DNA from: CAVWGP01 sp963754645
GTDB lineage: Bacteria; Pseudomonadota; Alphaproteobacteria; Bin65
DNA: 64,000 nucleotides
Reading direction: 5' to 3'
Assembly: GCA_963754645.1 (NCBI GenBank)
Contig: CAVWGP010000012.1
Coordinates: forward strand, 682,001 to 746,000
The notes under the pieces were generated by a model that ran no database searches, was not told the DNA's origin, and was given only the letters and a program-made list of their open reading frames with translations. Of this stretch, positions 9,494 to 18,198 are shown in pieces. The stretch's first letter is position 1; each line of letters begins with the position of its first letter. The translations under genes were made by a program, and so were the position numbers.

Positions 9494-9558
9494 TAGTCCG
9501 GCCAAGGTCCCTCCACTGCGTACGCCGCTATCGCGTCGCGCTCCGGTCGGGATGACGG
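9494..9558. repeat. Interspersed GGTCCCTCC...GGGATGACGG repeat, half-site
   Basis: TAGTCCGGCCAAGGTCCCTCCAC through CGGTCGGGATGACGG closely matches the right arm of the element at 24712-24789. It lies between the STAND gene promoter and the gst gene. It carries no gene. Confidence 0.65.
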
Positions 9559-9635
9559 CCTGTGTTTTTTTGTTGGCACCATGCCCGGCGCAGGTGCCGC
9601 CGCGCCGGCGCCAGGGGACGAAAACGAGAAGCGGC

Positions 9636-10322
9636 TTAGGCGACTTTTTCCTTGAGGTGGGGAAACATCGCCTCGATCGCCTCGCGGTCCATCTCGGTCT
9701 TGAATTTGTGCCGGTCCTTGAGCGCGATGGCGCGTTGGGCGGCCGGGCGGGCGCCGATCTCGTCCACCAGCCGCTTCAAATTCTTGAACTTGTCCCAGGC
9801 ACCCTCGCCCAGCACGTTGGGGATGAGGCGCGACCAGCCCCAAACGTCCATATCGACGATGGTGTAGATATCGCCCAGCATGTAACGGCGCTTGGCGAGG
9901 CGCTCGTCGAGGATCTTGAAGTGGCGCTCGGCCTCGAACATGTAGCGATTGATCGCGTAGGGCAGCTTCTCGGGCGCGTAGAGGCGGAAATGCACCGACT
10001 GGCCGGCATAGGGGCCGACACCGGAGGCGACGAACATCAGCCACGACAGCAGCTCGCCCCGCGCCTTCGGCGTGTCGGACGGAAGAAACTTCCCGGTTTT
10101 CTCGGCGAGATAGAGCAGGATGGCGTTGCTATCGAACACCACCGCGTCGCCATCGACGATCGCCGGCACCTTCGCATTCGGATTGATCGCCAGATATTCC
10201 GGCTTGTGCTGATCGCCCTTGCGGGTGTCGATCGGGATCGGCTCGTAGGGCAGCCCCGCCTCCTCGAGAAAAAGCGCAACCTTGGTCGGATTGGGCGCGC
10301 CGCTGTAATAGAACTTCAACAT
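9636..10322 (-). CDS. Glutathione S-transferase family protein (YfcG/Nu-class-like)
   Basis: A 228-residue cytoplasmic protein. An N-terminal thioredoxin-fold domain carries SGAPNPTKV (the Asn/Thr-type active-site loop of YfcG/YghU-like disulfide-bond oxidoreductases), then NPNAKVPAI and the glutathione-binding DSNAILLYL. An all-helical C-terminal domain follows with DIYTIVDMDVWGW. These enzymes use glutathione to reduce disulfides or conjugate electrophiles; the substrate cannot be told. The gene stands alone between the STAND gene and a cluster of gene remnants. Confidence 0.85.
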   Translation of the reverse strand: MLKFYYSGAPNPTKVALFLEEAGLPYEPIPIDTRKGDQHKPEYLAINPNAKVPAIVDGDAVVFDSNAILLYLAEKTGKFLPSDTPKARGELLSWLMFVASGVGPYAGQSVHFRLYAPEKLPYAINRYMFEAERHFKILDERLAKRRYMLGDIYTIVDMDVWGWSRLIPNVLGEGAWDKFKNLKRLVDEIGARPAAQRAIALKDRHKFKTEMDREAIEAMFPHLKEKVA

Positions 10323-10443
10323 CGCTTGGCTCCTTGTCGCCGTCGGCGGAAATTGGGGATCGGCTGGAAAGACCCGCGATCAATAGCCGACGGCGACCGC
10401 CTCGGGCAAGCCGCGGAACCGGCCCGAGGCAAGAGCGGCCACG

Positions 10444-10540
10444 TCACGCCGCGCGCCGTGCCGCCGCGCCGCCGCCCACCGCGGCCCAGATGCCGAAGCC
10501 GCACACCGCGGCGCCCGCGATCTCGATCGCCGTCGGCGCG
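10444..10540 (-). pseudogene. 3'-end fragment of a DMT (EamA) transporter gene
   Basis: On the minus strand this reads PTAIEIAGAAVCGFGIWAAVGG to a stop at 10444, nearly the same as the last thirty residues of the full-length DMT gene at 15110-16039, in the same orientation. At about 10540 the similarity ends and sequence of livF (third copy) begins; the two parental sequences share GGCGCG at the joint, suggesting microhomology-mediated joining. Confidence 0.75.
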
Positions 10541-10895
10541 GCGCGCCAACATTGGCAACCAGCTGTCGGGCGGCGAGCAGCAGATGCTCGCCATCGGCCG
10601 CGCCCTGATGACCAATCCGCGCCTCCTGATCGCGGATCAGGCCTCATCCTCGACGAAGCGACCGAGGGCCTGGCGCCGCTCATCCGCATCGAGATCTGGA
10701 GCACGCTCGAAAAGCTCAAATCCGAGCGCCAATCGATCCTCGTCGTCGACAAGAACGTCGAGGCGCTGACCCGCATCGCCGACCGCCAACGGCGGCCGCC
10801 ACTACATCATCGAGAAGGGCAAGGTGGTGTGGACGGGGGACTCGCCGGCGCTCAAGGCCGACGTGGCGCTGCAGCACCGGTATTTGGGGGTTTAG
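10541..10895 (+). pseudogene. Third, damaged copy of livF 3' half
   Basis: It runs from the ARR/NQLSGGEQQ region to the usual RYLGV stop (TTTGGGGGTTTAG). Three lesions break the frame: an extra T at the Asn-Met codon region near 10552, an insertion near 10626-10642 containing the short palindrome CCTGATCGCGGATCAGG, and about ten extra bases (CAACGGCGG-like) near 10788. It shares some bases with copy 1 (AGCACG, CCGGTAT) and others with copy 2 (TCCGAG, GTGGTGTGG), so it may be mosaic. It is not expressed as a functional ATPase. Confidence 0.8.
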
Positions 10896-11034
10896 ACGGA
10901 AAAGACGAGCGGTCCCTTCTCCGGAGCCGCCAGGGAGGGAGCAACTCGAAGAAATTGGCGACGGAGCATCGCCTCGACCGGCCGCGTGAACCTGCTTCGC
11001 GACCGGTAGATGCGGGCGCTTCCCCCGCCGTACG

Positions 11035-11520
11035 TCAGCGCGTCGCGACGGGGCGAGTTTTGCCGATCGGCAACTTTAGCATGGGCCGGCGCGCGGGACC
11101 CATGACGGCCAAGACCGGCACGGTGGCGTGCCGGCGCACGGCACTGACCAGCAGCCAGAGCCGAATATTGGCGACGAGGCCGCCGCCTTCGGCGCCGATG
11201 ACGATCTCGTCGACGCGCAGCTCGTCGGCGGCGCGCGCGACGGTGCGGGCGATTGGGCCGGTGCGGCAATGCGCCCGATATCTCAAGCCCGCGGCATCGA
11301 GCAGACGCTTGGCACCGGCAAGGGCGCGCTCGACTTCCTCGCGCTGGAAATCGCGGATGGTCGCGCGGTCGATGAAGCGCCGGACATAGGGGCCGAGCGG
11401 GCGCTGCACGTTCAGGATGTGGATGTCGCCCACCGGCTCGCGCTGCGCCTGCGCCACGATTGCCTTGACCGCCGCTTCCGCTGCCGGGGTTCCGTCGATC
11501 GGAATGAGGATGGCTTGCAT
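11035..11520 (-). CDS. Universal stress protein, UspA family
   Basis: A 161-residue single Usp domain starting MQAILIPIDGTPAAEAAV, where the Asp closes the first strand as in UspA. The ending IVIGAEGGG then VRRHATVPVLAV is the usual ATP-binding G-2x-G-9x-G(S/T) region in altered form (the first glycine follows A rather than the common GSRG), so nucleotide binding is uncertain. It is last in a minus-strand run fixL-like, fixJ-like, terC-like, usp, 35 bases after terC, which suggests stress-linked co-regulation. Confidence 0.85.
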   Translation of the reverse strand: MQAILIPIDGTPAAEAAVKAIVAQAQREPVGDIHILNVQRPLGPYVRRFIDRATIRDFQREEVERALAGAKRLLDAAGLRYRAHCRTGPIARTVARAADELRVDEIVIGAEGGGLVANIRLWLLVSAVRRHATVPVLAVMGPARRPMLKLPIGKTRPVATR

Positions 11521-11555
11521 GGTTTTGCTCCCAGAAATTCCGTTGACCGCCGGTC

Positions 11556-12302
11556 TCAGTCGGCGCCGGCCAGCGAATGCGCCGACCGGCCGTTTTGGAT
11601 CAAGCGCTCGCGCCGGCGCTTGAGCACGATGTTGAGCCCTTCGACGAAGACGGAGAACAGCATGGCGAAGTAGAGGTAGCCCTTGGGGATGTGGAACCCC
11701 ATGCCCTCGGCGACGAGCGCCATGCCGATCAGCAGCACGAATGCGAGCGCCAGCATCTTGATCGAGGGATGGATGTGGATGAAACGCATGATCGGCCCCG
11801 AACAGGCGAGCATGACGCCCACCGCGATGACGATCGCGGTCGCCATCACCCAGATCTGCTGCGCCATGCCGACCGCGGTGATGACCGAGTTGAACGAGAA
11901 GACGATATCGAGCATGACGATTTGGCCGAGCGCGCTGGCAAAGCTGCGCCGGCCCCGGCGATACTCCGGCGTGCCGGCCTCTTCGACCGCCTCGTGCATT
12001 TCGCGCACCGCCTTGACGATGAGGAAGAGGCCGCCGCCCAACATCAAGAGATCGCGCCCCGAGATGCCGCGGCCCACGATCTCGAAGAACGGTTCCTTCA
12101 GGCCCGCGATCCAGGCGAGCGAGAACAGCAAGGCAAGGCGCATGATCATGGCCAGCGAAAGGCCGATGATGCGCGCCTTCTCGCGCTGGTGGACCGGCAG
12201 CGTCGCGACGATGATGGCGATGACGACGATGTTGTCGATGCCGAGGACGATCTCGAGCCCGGTCAGGGTGAGGAGGCTGAGGAATGTGTCGAGGTCGAAC
12301 AT
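11556..12302 (-). CDS. TerC-family integral membrane protein
   Basis: About 248 residues with seven hydrophobic segments. The TerC signature GLEIVLGIDNIVVIA holds paired acidic residues in the first helix; a second acidic helix reads ALGQIVMLDIVFSFNSVI. The family includes TerC and Alx, implicated in metal (manganese) export and tellurite tolerance. I prefer the start at 12302 (MFDLDTFLSLLT); an in-frame start at 12386 would add a basic leader of 28 residues. It lies between the two-component genes and usp on the same strand. Confidence 0.85.
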   Translation of the reverse strand: MFDLDTFLSLLTLTGLEIVLGIDNIVVIAIIVATLPVHQREKARIIGLSLAMIMRLALLFSLAWIAGLKEPFFEIVGRGISGRDLLMLGGGLFLIVKAVREMHEAVEEAGTPEYRRGRRSFASALGQIVMLDIVFSFNSVITAVGMAQQIWVMATAIVIAVGVMLACSGPIMRFIHIHPSIKMLALAFVLLIGMALVAEGMGFHIPKGYLYFAMLFSVFVEGLNIVLKRRRERLIQNGRSAHSLAGAD

Positions 12303-12438
12303 GAAGTCGTTGGCCTTGGCGGTTGCGGCGGAATCGACGGTAAACCAATCTTTCAACGCCCTCCTGCGAAGGCGCGGTGCGAGCATGAATCCGGTAGCGG
12401 GCTGGATAGCGCGCGGGGCGCGCCGGCCGATATAGCGG

Positions 12439-13089
12439 TTAACCGCTACGCGACGGCGGCGCGGTTTCAGGCGCTTGCAGCCGCAGCGCCAGGCGGATCA
12501 ACTCCGAGAGGTTGCGCGCGCCGGTTTTTTCCATGACATGGGCGCGGTGGATCTCGACCGTGCGAATCGCGATGCCGAGGCGATGCGCGACCACCTTGTT
12601 CGGGTGCCCGGCGACGACGAGGTCCATCACCTCGCGCTCGCGCGGCGTCAGCGTTTCGACCCGCGCGGCGAGAGCGGCACGGTCTTCGGCGACAGCCGCC
12701 CCCGCGCCGGCCATTCGGATCGCCTCGGCGACCGCCGCGAGCAGCGCGTCGCTGTCGAACGGCTTTTCGAGGAAATCGACCGCCCCGGCCTTGAGCGCCG
12801 TGACCGCGGCCGAAACCTCGCCGTGCCCGGTAATGACGACGATGGGCAGATCGAGCTTGCGCTGCTTGACCTCGCGCTGCAGCTCAAGCCCGCTCATTCC
12901 CGGCATGCGGAGATCGACGAGAAGGCAGGCCGGACGCAGCGCTGGCACGGCGGCGAGGAAGCGTTCGGCGCTCTCGAAGCTCTCGACCGCATAGCCCTTG
13001 ACGGCAAGCAGCGCGCCGAGGCCGCGGCGCACGGCCTCGTCGTCGTCGACGATGAAGATGGCTGCCTTAGGACTCTGCGGCATCGGCAT
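12439..13089 (-). CDS. FixJ-family response regulator (REC + LuxR HTH)
   Basis: 216 residues. A receiver domain opens IFIVDDDEAVRRGL, has the phospho-acceptor Asp in LLVDLRMPGMSGLEL, the Thr in VVITGHGE and the Lys in LEKPFD. A LuxR/FixJ-type HTH follows: LTPREREVMDLVVAGHPNK then IRTVEIHRAHVMEKTGARNLSEL. It overlaps the upstream kinase gene by 23 bases, so the two form a cognate pair. FixJ-type regulators activate transcription after phosphorylation; the downstream terC and usp genes are the natural candidates for targets. Confidence 0.9.
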   Translation of the reverse strand: MPMPQSPKAAIFIVDDDEAVRRGLGALLAVKGYAVESFESAERFLAAVPALRPACLLVDLRMPGMSGLELQREVKQRKLDLPIVVITGHGEVSAAVTALKAGAVDFLEKPFDSDALLAAVAEAIRMAGAGAAVAEDRAALAARVETLTPREREVMDLVVAGHPNKVVAHRLGIAIRTVEIHRAHVMEKTGARNLSELIRLALRLQAPETAPPSRSG

Positions 13090-15058
13090 ACACCGGCAGG
13101 GTGAAACGGATCTCGGCGCCGGACTCGGTCGGCGCGACGCCGATGCGGCCGCCCAGCTCCTCGATTATAGAGCGGCACAGCGACAGGCCGATACCCATGC
13201 CGGTGGGCTTGGTGGTGGCGAAAGGCCGAAAGAGGCGATCGCGGATTTCGGGCGCGAAACCGGGCCCGGTGTCGGCGACCGAGATCTCGACGAAATCCGC
13301 ATCCACGGGCGCGCGGCGCGCGGCGATCGCGATCTCGCGCCGGCCCGCATCGGCGCCCGCAATCTCCTCGATGGCATTGCGCACGAGATTGAGCAGGACC
13401 TGCTCGATCCGGATCGGATCGACGAAGACCGCCGGCAGCGCGGCTTCGAGCCGGGTCGCGATCTCGACGCGATTGTGCAGCGCTTCCGTGCGGACAAGAT
13501 CGAGCGTGCGGGCGACCAGCGCCGGCACTTCGGTGCACACCCGGCGCGAGTCGGCGCGGCCGATGATGTCGCGCGCGCGGCGCACGATCTCGCCGGCGCG
13601 CAGCGCCTGCTGCACCGCGCCGGCAATGAGGTCCGCCGCCTGCCCGCGCACGGGGCCTGCCTCGGCGTCGGGCGCCTGCAGCACGGCCTCGCAGGCGCGG
13701 GCGAGTCCGATCATGGCGGTCAAGGGCTGGTTGATCTCGTGCGCAAGGGCGGCCGCCATCTCGCCGGTGGCGGCGACGCGCTGGGCGTGCGCGAGATGGA
13801 CCTCGTGCTGCTTCAGCAAGGCCTCGGCTTGTTTGCGCGCCGTGGCGTCGCGTACCACGGCGACGAAGAGCGGCCGGCCGCCGACCTCGGCTTTGCCGAT
13901 CGCAGCCTCGGCCGCGAAGGCGGCGCCGTCGAGCCGCCGCGCCATGATCTCGCGGCCGGCGGCGCTGCCGCCTTCCGGCAGCGGCAGGCCCGGCAGCAGC
14001 GCGTCGATGCGCCGCTCGGTCAAGGCGCGCTGGCCGCCGCCGAACATCTCGCTCGCGGCGCGGTTGGACGACGTGATCGCGCCCGAAGCCTCGAAGGTCA
14101 GGATCGCGTCGGGCGCGGTCGCAACCACGGTCTGAAGGCGCGTCTCGCTGTCGCGCAGATTGTCCTCGGCGCGCTGGCGTTCGTCGACCGTGGCGCCAAG
14201 GACAATGCCGGTGACCGCGACAGCGAGCATCAGAACTTGGAACTGCGTCACCGTGTCGGCGTCGAACCCCTTGATCTGAATTGCGGCGACGAGGCCGAGC
14301 TGGGTCACGAGCACGCCCCAGGCGGCGCCGACGAGACCGTCGCGCAGGCCGATCCAGATCAGCGGCAGAAAGAGAACGTATGAGAATTCGAAGTGATCGA
14401 CCGGCTCGAGCCCGAAGATGATCCAGAGCCCAAGGCCGATCGCCGCGAATTGCAGCCCGTATTCGAGCGCCGTGCGTGTGCCGAGGAAGGCGGCGAGCCG
14501 GCGCATGTCGGGAAGCAGAAGCAAAAATGGCGTGAAGACGGCGATTCCGATCACGTCGCCGACCCAGAAGCGCCAAGCGTGGGCGCCGAAATCGCGCCAG
14601 GGCAAGAGGCCGGTCGCGCAATAGATTGCGACCACGGCAAGCGCGACGACGCCGGTCGCGGCGAGCGCCACGCCGAAGAGGGCGAGAAGATCGCGCCGAT
14701 CGTCGAGGCGGAGCGAAACGCGCAGGCTCCGCGCCAGAAACGCGGCTGCCGCGCCATAGCAAAGCGCCACGACGAACGCCACCGCGACGGCCGTGACCGG
14801 CGCCGCGACCAGATTGTGCAGCAGCAGCTCGGCGGCGAGCACGGCCGCGAACACCGCAGGCGCGAAGCGCGCGCCGAAGCGCAGCAGCAGCGCAAAGCTC
14901 AAGCCGACCGGCGGGTTCCACGGCACAATGCCGAGCGGGCTCGTCGGATCGATGAGGCTCAGCCAGTCAAGCGCGAGGTAGAGCACGACGTAGCCGAGGA
15001 CGGCGGCGGCGATGCGCCACTTTTTCGTCGCGCCGTTTGCCGTCGCCGGTTCGCTCAT
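13067..15058 (-). CDS. FixL-like sensor histidine kinase with MASE1 membrane domain
   Basis: About 663 residues. The N-terminal 290 residues hold about eight hydrophobic segments of MASE1 type (WNPPVGLSFALLLRFG, and WVGDVIGIAVFTPFLLL). A PAS domain follows, then the HisKA H-box LAHEINQPLTAMIGLARA near residue 440 and an HATPase domain with VLLNLVRNAIEE and VADTGPGFAPE. No haem-binding FixL histidine motif is obvious in the PAS, so I do not call it an oxygen sensor. I place the start at 15058 (MSEPATANG); 15097 is an alternative. It is the first gene of the run to usp. Confidence 0.87.
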   Translation of the reverse strand: MSEPATANGATKKWRIAAAVLGYVVLYLALDWLSLIDPTSPLGIVPWNPPVGLSFALLLRFGARFAPAVFAAVLAAELLLHNLVAAPVTAVAVAFVVALCYGAAAAFLARSLRVSLRLDDRRDLLALFGVALAATGVVALAVVAIYCATGLLPWRDFGAHAWRFWVGDVIGIAVFTPFLLLLPDMRRLAAFLGTRTALEYGLQFAAIGLGLWIIFGLEPVDHFEFSYVLFLPLIWIGLRDGLVGAAWGVLVTQLGLVAAIQIKGFDADTVTQFQVLMLAVAVTGIVLGATVDERQRAEDNLRDSETRLQTVVATAPDAILTFEASGAITSSNRAASEMFGGGQRALTERRIDALLPGLPLPEGGSAAGREIMARRLDGAAFAAEAAIGKAEVGGRPLFVAVVRDATARKQAEALLKQHEVHLAHAQRVAATGEMAAALAHEINQPLTAMIGLARACEAVLQAPDAEAGPVRGQAADLIAGAVQQALRAGEIVRRARDIIGRADSRRVCTEVPALVARTLDLVRTEALHNRVEIATRLEAALPAVFVDPIRIEQVLLNLVRNAIEEIAGADAGRREIAIAARRAPVDADFVEISVADTGPGFAPEIRDRLFRPFATTKPTGMGIGLSLCRSIIEELGGRIGVAPTESGAEIRFTLPVYADAAES

Positions 15059-15109
15059 GCCGATCGCCGCTGCTTCTGCCGCTTCACATAGAGGCACGCG
15101 CCGGGCCGG

Positions 15110-16039
15110 TCAATTCGGCGCGCGTTCCGTTCGGCCCCCGCCCACCGCCGCCCAAATCCCCATGCCGCACACCGCGGCACCCGCGATCTCGATCGCCGTC
15201 GGCGCTGCGCCGGCAACCGCGTAGCTCAAGACCAGCGCGAGCGGCGGGGTGAGGGCGGAGATGGTGCCGGCGCGGGCGGCGCCCATCAGGGCGGCGGCGC
15301 GGGTGAACAGCGCCATGGCGACGAAGATGCCGATGGCGCCTTGGTAGATCGCCTGCAGCGCGAATTCGGCGGGCGGCGGCGCGAACAGGTTTTTCGGCAG
15401 GAATGCGAGATAGACCGGCGCGTAGATCGTCGTCGAGACGACGGCGACGAGGCCGACGGTTTGCAGCGGCGGAATGCGCCAGGCCGTAATCGCCAGGGTG
15501 AACGCGGCCCAGACGACGCCGGCGGCGACGAAAAAAAGATCGCCCGGCCAGTTGAAGCCGAAGCTGCCGCCGGCGCGCGCGGCGCCGTCGTAACCGAGCG
15601 CGGCGACGCCGCCGAGAATGAGCGCCATGCCGAGCCAGCGCCGCGCCGCGATCCGCTCGCCGAACACGATCCAGGCGCCGACGGCGGTGAACAGTGGAAT
15701 GAAGCCCGGCAGCACGATGGCGGCGTGGGCGGCGGTTGAGGATTGCAATCCGCTATGCAGCAACAGCGCGTGCGGCACGCCGATGCAGCCGCCGACCAGC
15801 GCGACTTGGCGCCAGGCGAGGCCGCGCAGGCCGCGCCGCAGGAACCACGGCAGAATGAGCAGCGCCGGCACGGCGAAGCGCAGCAAGGTGAGATCGTAGG
15901 GCGTGAAGCCCGCGGCGAGGCCGCGCGCCGAGACCGCGATCCAACCCGCCCAGATCGAGGCGACGACGATGCCGAGCGCCAAGCCCGGCAGGGTGCTGCG
16001 CGGGGCGGCGCCGGCCGTTGCCGCGGGCGTGCCGCTCAC
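15110..16039 (-). CDS. EamA-domain DMT-superfamily exporter
   Basis: 309 residues with ten hydrophobic segments arranged as two EamA repeats (for example ALILGGVAALGYDGA ending the first half and APTAIEIAGAAVCGMGIW ending the second). DMT exporters move amino acids, metabolites or drugs; the substrate is unknown. The start is GTG at 16039, overlapping the stop of the upstream WD40-like gene (GTGA), so the two are coupled. Its last roughly 65 bases are duplicated at 10444-10540. Confidence 0.87.
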   Translation of the reverse strand: MSGTPAATAGAAPRSTLPGLALGIVVASIWAGWIAVSARGLAAGFTPYDLTLLRFAVPALLILPWFLRRGLRGLAWRQVALVGGCIGVPHALLLHSGLQSSTAAHAAIVLPGFIPLFTAVGAWIVFGERIAARRWLGMALILGGVAALGYDGAARAGGSFGFNWPGDLFFVAAGVVWAAFTLAITAWRIPPLQTVGLVAVVSTTIYAPVYLAFLPKNLFAPPPAEFALQAIYQGAIGIFVAMALFTRAAALMGAARAGTISALTPPLALVLSYAVAGAAPTAIEIAGAAVCGMGIWAAVGGGRTERAPN

Positions 16040-17067
16040 TTCACCGGCACGCCGCGCGGCTTGCCGTCGATGCCGCGCAGCACGATGGCGCCGTCCTCGA
16101 TCGTGGCGATCGTTTGCTCGTCCGCCGATACGGCGATGGCGCGAATGGAATTCGCGATGTCCGGCGCAACCAAAGACGGGCCTTGCGGCGTGCCGTCGAG
16201 ACGCACGACGCGCAGGCCGACCAGATCGACGATGAGCAATTCGGGCGGGCTGTCGGAATAGCCGGCGAGCGGAACGAAGTGCCGGAGCGTGGCGGTGCCC
16301 GGAAAATCGCGCAGCATGCCGGGCCTGGCTTGCGCGATCGACGCGACATAGCCGCCGAAACCGGGCTGGAACGCGCGGACGGCGACGAGATGCCGGCCGC
16401 CGCGCGCGAAACCGACCGCAACCGGACAACAGGCTTCGTATTCGAACTTGCCGCCGGCGAGCGGCAGCGGTTCGCCCGCCGCGGTCCATAGGTAGACGAT
16501 GTTGGCGCACGAGATCGCGGCGACGAGCTTGTCGTCGGGCGATATCGCGACCGCGCTCCGGCTGCAGGCGAAGTCGACCTTCTGCCGCGCCATGGCGAGC
16601 GCGGCGCCGGGCGCGAGCGCGGGCTTGCCGTCGGCGCGCCACAGCCGCACGCGCAGGGCCTCGTCGGCCGCGACGATGAAGCGTCCGCTTTGCGACACGG
16701 CGAGCGCGGCCAGCGGCTTGTCCGACGCGCGCACCGGCGCCGCCGCTTCCTTCCCGTCGAGCGACCAGAAGCGCAGCGCGCCATCCTTGCCGGCGGTGAC
16801 GACGCGCTCGCCATCGGGCAGAAACGATGCCGCGGCGGCTTCGATATCGATCGCGGCGTGGATCGCGGGCTTCGCCTCGTCGGCGAGATCGACGACGCGC
16901 AATTCGCGCTCGCCCAAGGCCAGCAGCAGCCGCTGCCCCTTGCCGGTGAAATCCGATTTCGGATGAAACGCGATGTGGAACGGCTCGAACGCCGGCGGCG
17001 TTTGCGCGCCGGCGGGCGGCGGCGCGAATCCGAGACACAGGACGATGCAAACGATCGCGATCCGCAA
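16036..17067 (-). CDS. Exported WD40-like beta-propeller protein
   Basis: About 343 residues. A signal peptide (IAIVCIVLCLGF to AGAQ) is followed by repeats with WD40-like features: VVTAGKDGALRFWSLDG, AADEALRVRLWRADG, AISPDDKLVAAISCANIVYLW. The fold is a predicted periplasmic propeller; no catalytic function is suggested. I choose the TTG at 17067 because GGGGAG lies six bases upstream and it starts right at the signal peptide. An upstream extension to 17334 would be translated from the repeat at 17191-17303. It overlaps the EamA gene start. Confidence 0.65.
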   Translation of the reverse strand: MRIAIVCIVLCLGFAPPPAGAQTPPAFEPFHIAFHPKSDFTGKGQRLLLALGERELRVVDLADEAKPAIHAAIDIEAAAASFLPDGERVVTAGKDGALRFWSLDGKEAAAPVRASDKPLAALAVSQSGRFIVAADEALRVRLWRADGKPALAPGAALAMARQKVDFACSRSAVAISPDDKLVAAISCANIVYLWTAAGEPLPLAGGKFEYEACCPVAVGFARGGRHLVAVRAFQPGFGGYVASIAQARPGMLRDFPGTATLRHFVPLAGYSDSPPELLIVDLVGLRVVRLDGTPQGPSLVAPDIANSIRAIAVSADEQTIATIEDGAIVLRGIDGKPRGVPVK

Positions 17068-17190
17068 GCGGCGCTCCCCGCGCCGATGATGGCGCGCCGG
17101 ATACTGCGTGCCGTGGCGATCGATCGCAAGCGCGGAAATGCCTCGGCGCTTGTCTGGCAGATCGCCGAACATGCCAACGAAAGTTTGCCC

Positions 17191-17303
17191 GTAGGGGCGG
17201 GTCTCAGACCCGCCCTGCCCGCGCCGCGCAAAACCGGGCCGGCGATTTGCCGGCGGCACGAGGGCGTGCCGACGCATGGCGTCGGACGGAGACCCGCCCC
17301 TAC
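17191..17303. repeat. Inverted repeat GTAGGGGCGGGTCTC ... GAGACCCGCCCCTAC
   Basis: Perfect 15-base arms at 17191-17205 and 17289-17303, with secondary hairpins between them (AGACCCGCCC, and GCCGACGC/GCGTCGG). It belongs to the same GTAGGGGC-type family as the elements at 22884-22945 and 35403-35491. It lies between convergent regions and carries no gene. Confidence 0.75.
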
Positions 17304-17330
17304 GCGGTGATGCGCGGCCCGCGCCGCGCC

Positions 17331-18047
17331 TCAATACTTATCGTGGTGTTTCACCCAGGCCATGGACCAGGGCAGGCTCGCCTCGTCGCGGCCCTTGGGG
17401 ACGAGATCGAGGTGGTGATAGGCGGCGAGCAGCATGTCGAGGCCGCGCGCGTAGCAGGAATAGGTGTGGAAGATCTCGCCCGCCGGATTCTTGTAGAACA
17501 CGCTCAAGCCCGGCATCTCCTCCATCTCGAGCTTGAGCCGGCCGTAATTGTAGTCGATCTCGCCGCCGGTTTTCGCGGCGGGCGGGAACGAGACGCCGTG
17601 GTCCATGTTGAAGTCGCCGCCCGCCGACGACACCCAGTCGAAGCGCCAGGCCATGCGCCGCTTGAACGGCGCGAACTCGGCGAGCGGCGCGCGCGAGACG
17701 GCGACGAAGCTCACGTCGCGCGCCTGGAGATGCGCGGTTATGCCGTCGAAGGTGTCGGCGATGTAGGAGCAGCTCTTGCAGCCCTCGTCCCAGCCCGGGC
17801 CGAACATGAAGTGATAGACGATGAGCTGGCTGCGCCCGGCGAAGAGATCGGCGAGCGAGACCTTGCCCGCCGGGCCCTCGAACCCGTAGGCCTTGGTCAC
17901 GCGCTCCCACGGCAGATCGCGCCGCGCCTGGCTCAGCGCATCGCGCCGGCGCGAGAGCTCCTTCTCCTCGGCGAGCAGCGCCCGGCGCGCCGCCACCCAC
18001 TCCTCGTGCCCGACCACCTTGTGCCGCGTCACGTCATAGCTCGACAT
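17331..18047 (-). CDS. DUF899 thioredoxin-like protein
   Basis: 238 residues of the DUF899/AhpC-TSA-like family. The diagnostic segments are LIVYHFMFGPGWDEGCKSCSYIAD (CxxC in a thioredoxin-like loop), FVAVSRAPLAEF, NYNY-like DYNYG and VFYKNPAGEIFHTYSCYARG. The biochemical role of this family is not established. The start at 18047 is backed by AAAGGAGG about 7 bases upstream. An inverted repeat upstream (18062-18083) suggests control by a small repressor. Confidence 0.88.
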   Translation of the reverse strand: MSSYDVTRHKVVGHEEWVAARRALLAEEKELSRRRDALSQARRDLPWERVTKAYGFEGPAGKVSLADLFAGRSQLIVYHFMFGPGWDEGCKSCSYIADTFDGITAHLQARDVSFVAVSRAPLAEFAPFKRRMAWRFDWVSSAGGDFNMDHGVSFPPAAKTGGEIDYNYGRLKLEMEEMPGLSVFYKNPAGEIFHTYSCYARGLDMLLAAYHHLDLVPKGRDEASLPWSMAWVKHHDKY

Positions 18048-18061
18048 CGCATCCTCCTTTA

Positions 18062-18083
18062 TATTTAACATTATCGTTAAATA
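18062..18083. promoter_or_regulatory. Operator-like inverted repeat TATTTAAC-N6-GTTAAATA
   Basis: Perfect 8-base arms (62-69 and 76-83 of the 18,000s) with spacer ATTATC, 15 bases upstream of the DUF899 start codon. DUF899 genes are often accompanied by ArsR-type repressors whose operators look like this, but no such repressor gene is next to it here; that link is inference. Confidence 0.55.
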
Positions 18084-18120
18084 CACAGTCCGCCCCCGCT
18101 TGGCAAGGGGCTTGTCGCGC

Positions 18121-18198
18121 CTATGCCTCCGGCAGCTTGAGCTTGCCCTTGACGATCTTGCGCGTCGGCGTGAGCGGCATTTCGGCGACGAGGTCTCG
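18121..18198 (-). pseudogene. Orphan 3' end of an acyl-CoA synthetase gene
   Basis: On the minus strand it reads LVAEMPLTPTRKIVKGKLKLPEA and stops at 18121. The same motif ends the synthetase at 18935-20908, but with a different last few residues (IPPG). 52 bases are identical (18140-18191 and 18954-19005). It encodes only the A10 catalytic-lysine motif. It immediately follows the HigA gene, so this and the full gene bracket the HigBA pair. Confidence 0.8.
18140..18191 (-). repeat. 52-base direct repeat, distal copy
   Basis: Identical to 18954-19005. The two copies are 814 bases apart and flank the HigB/HigA genes. This copy sits in the orphan synthetase 3' end. Confidence 0.85.

Noticed and set aside
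13067..15058. Calling the sensor kinase an oxygen-sensing FixL
   Set aside because: The PAS region lacks a recognisable haem-ligand histidine context and the protein has a MASE1 membrane domain instead.
17068..17334. N-terminal extension of the WD40-like protein
   Set aside because: The extension is translated from an interspersed inverted repeat; the TTG at 17067 has a Shine-Dalgarno sequence and begins at the signal peptide.
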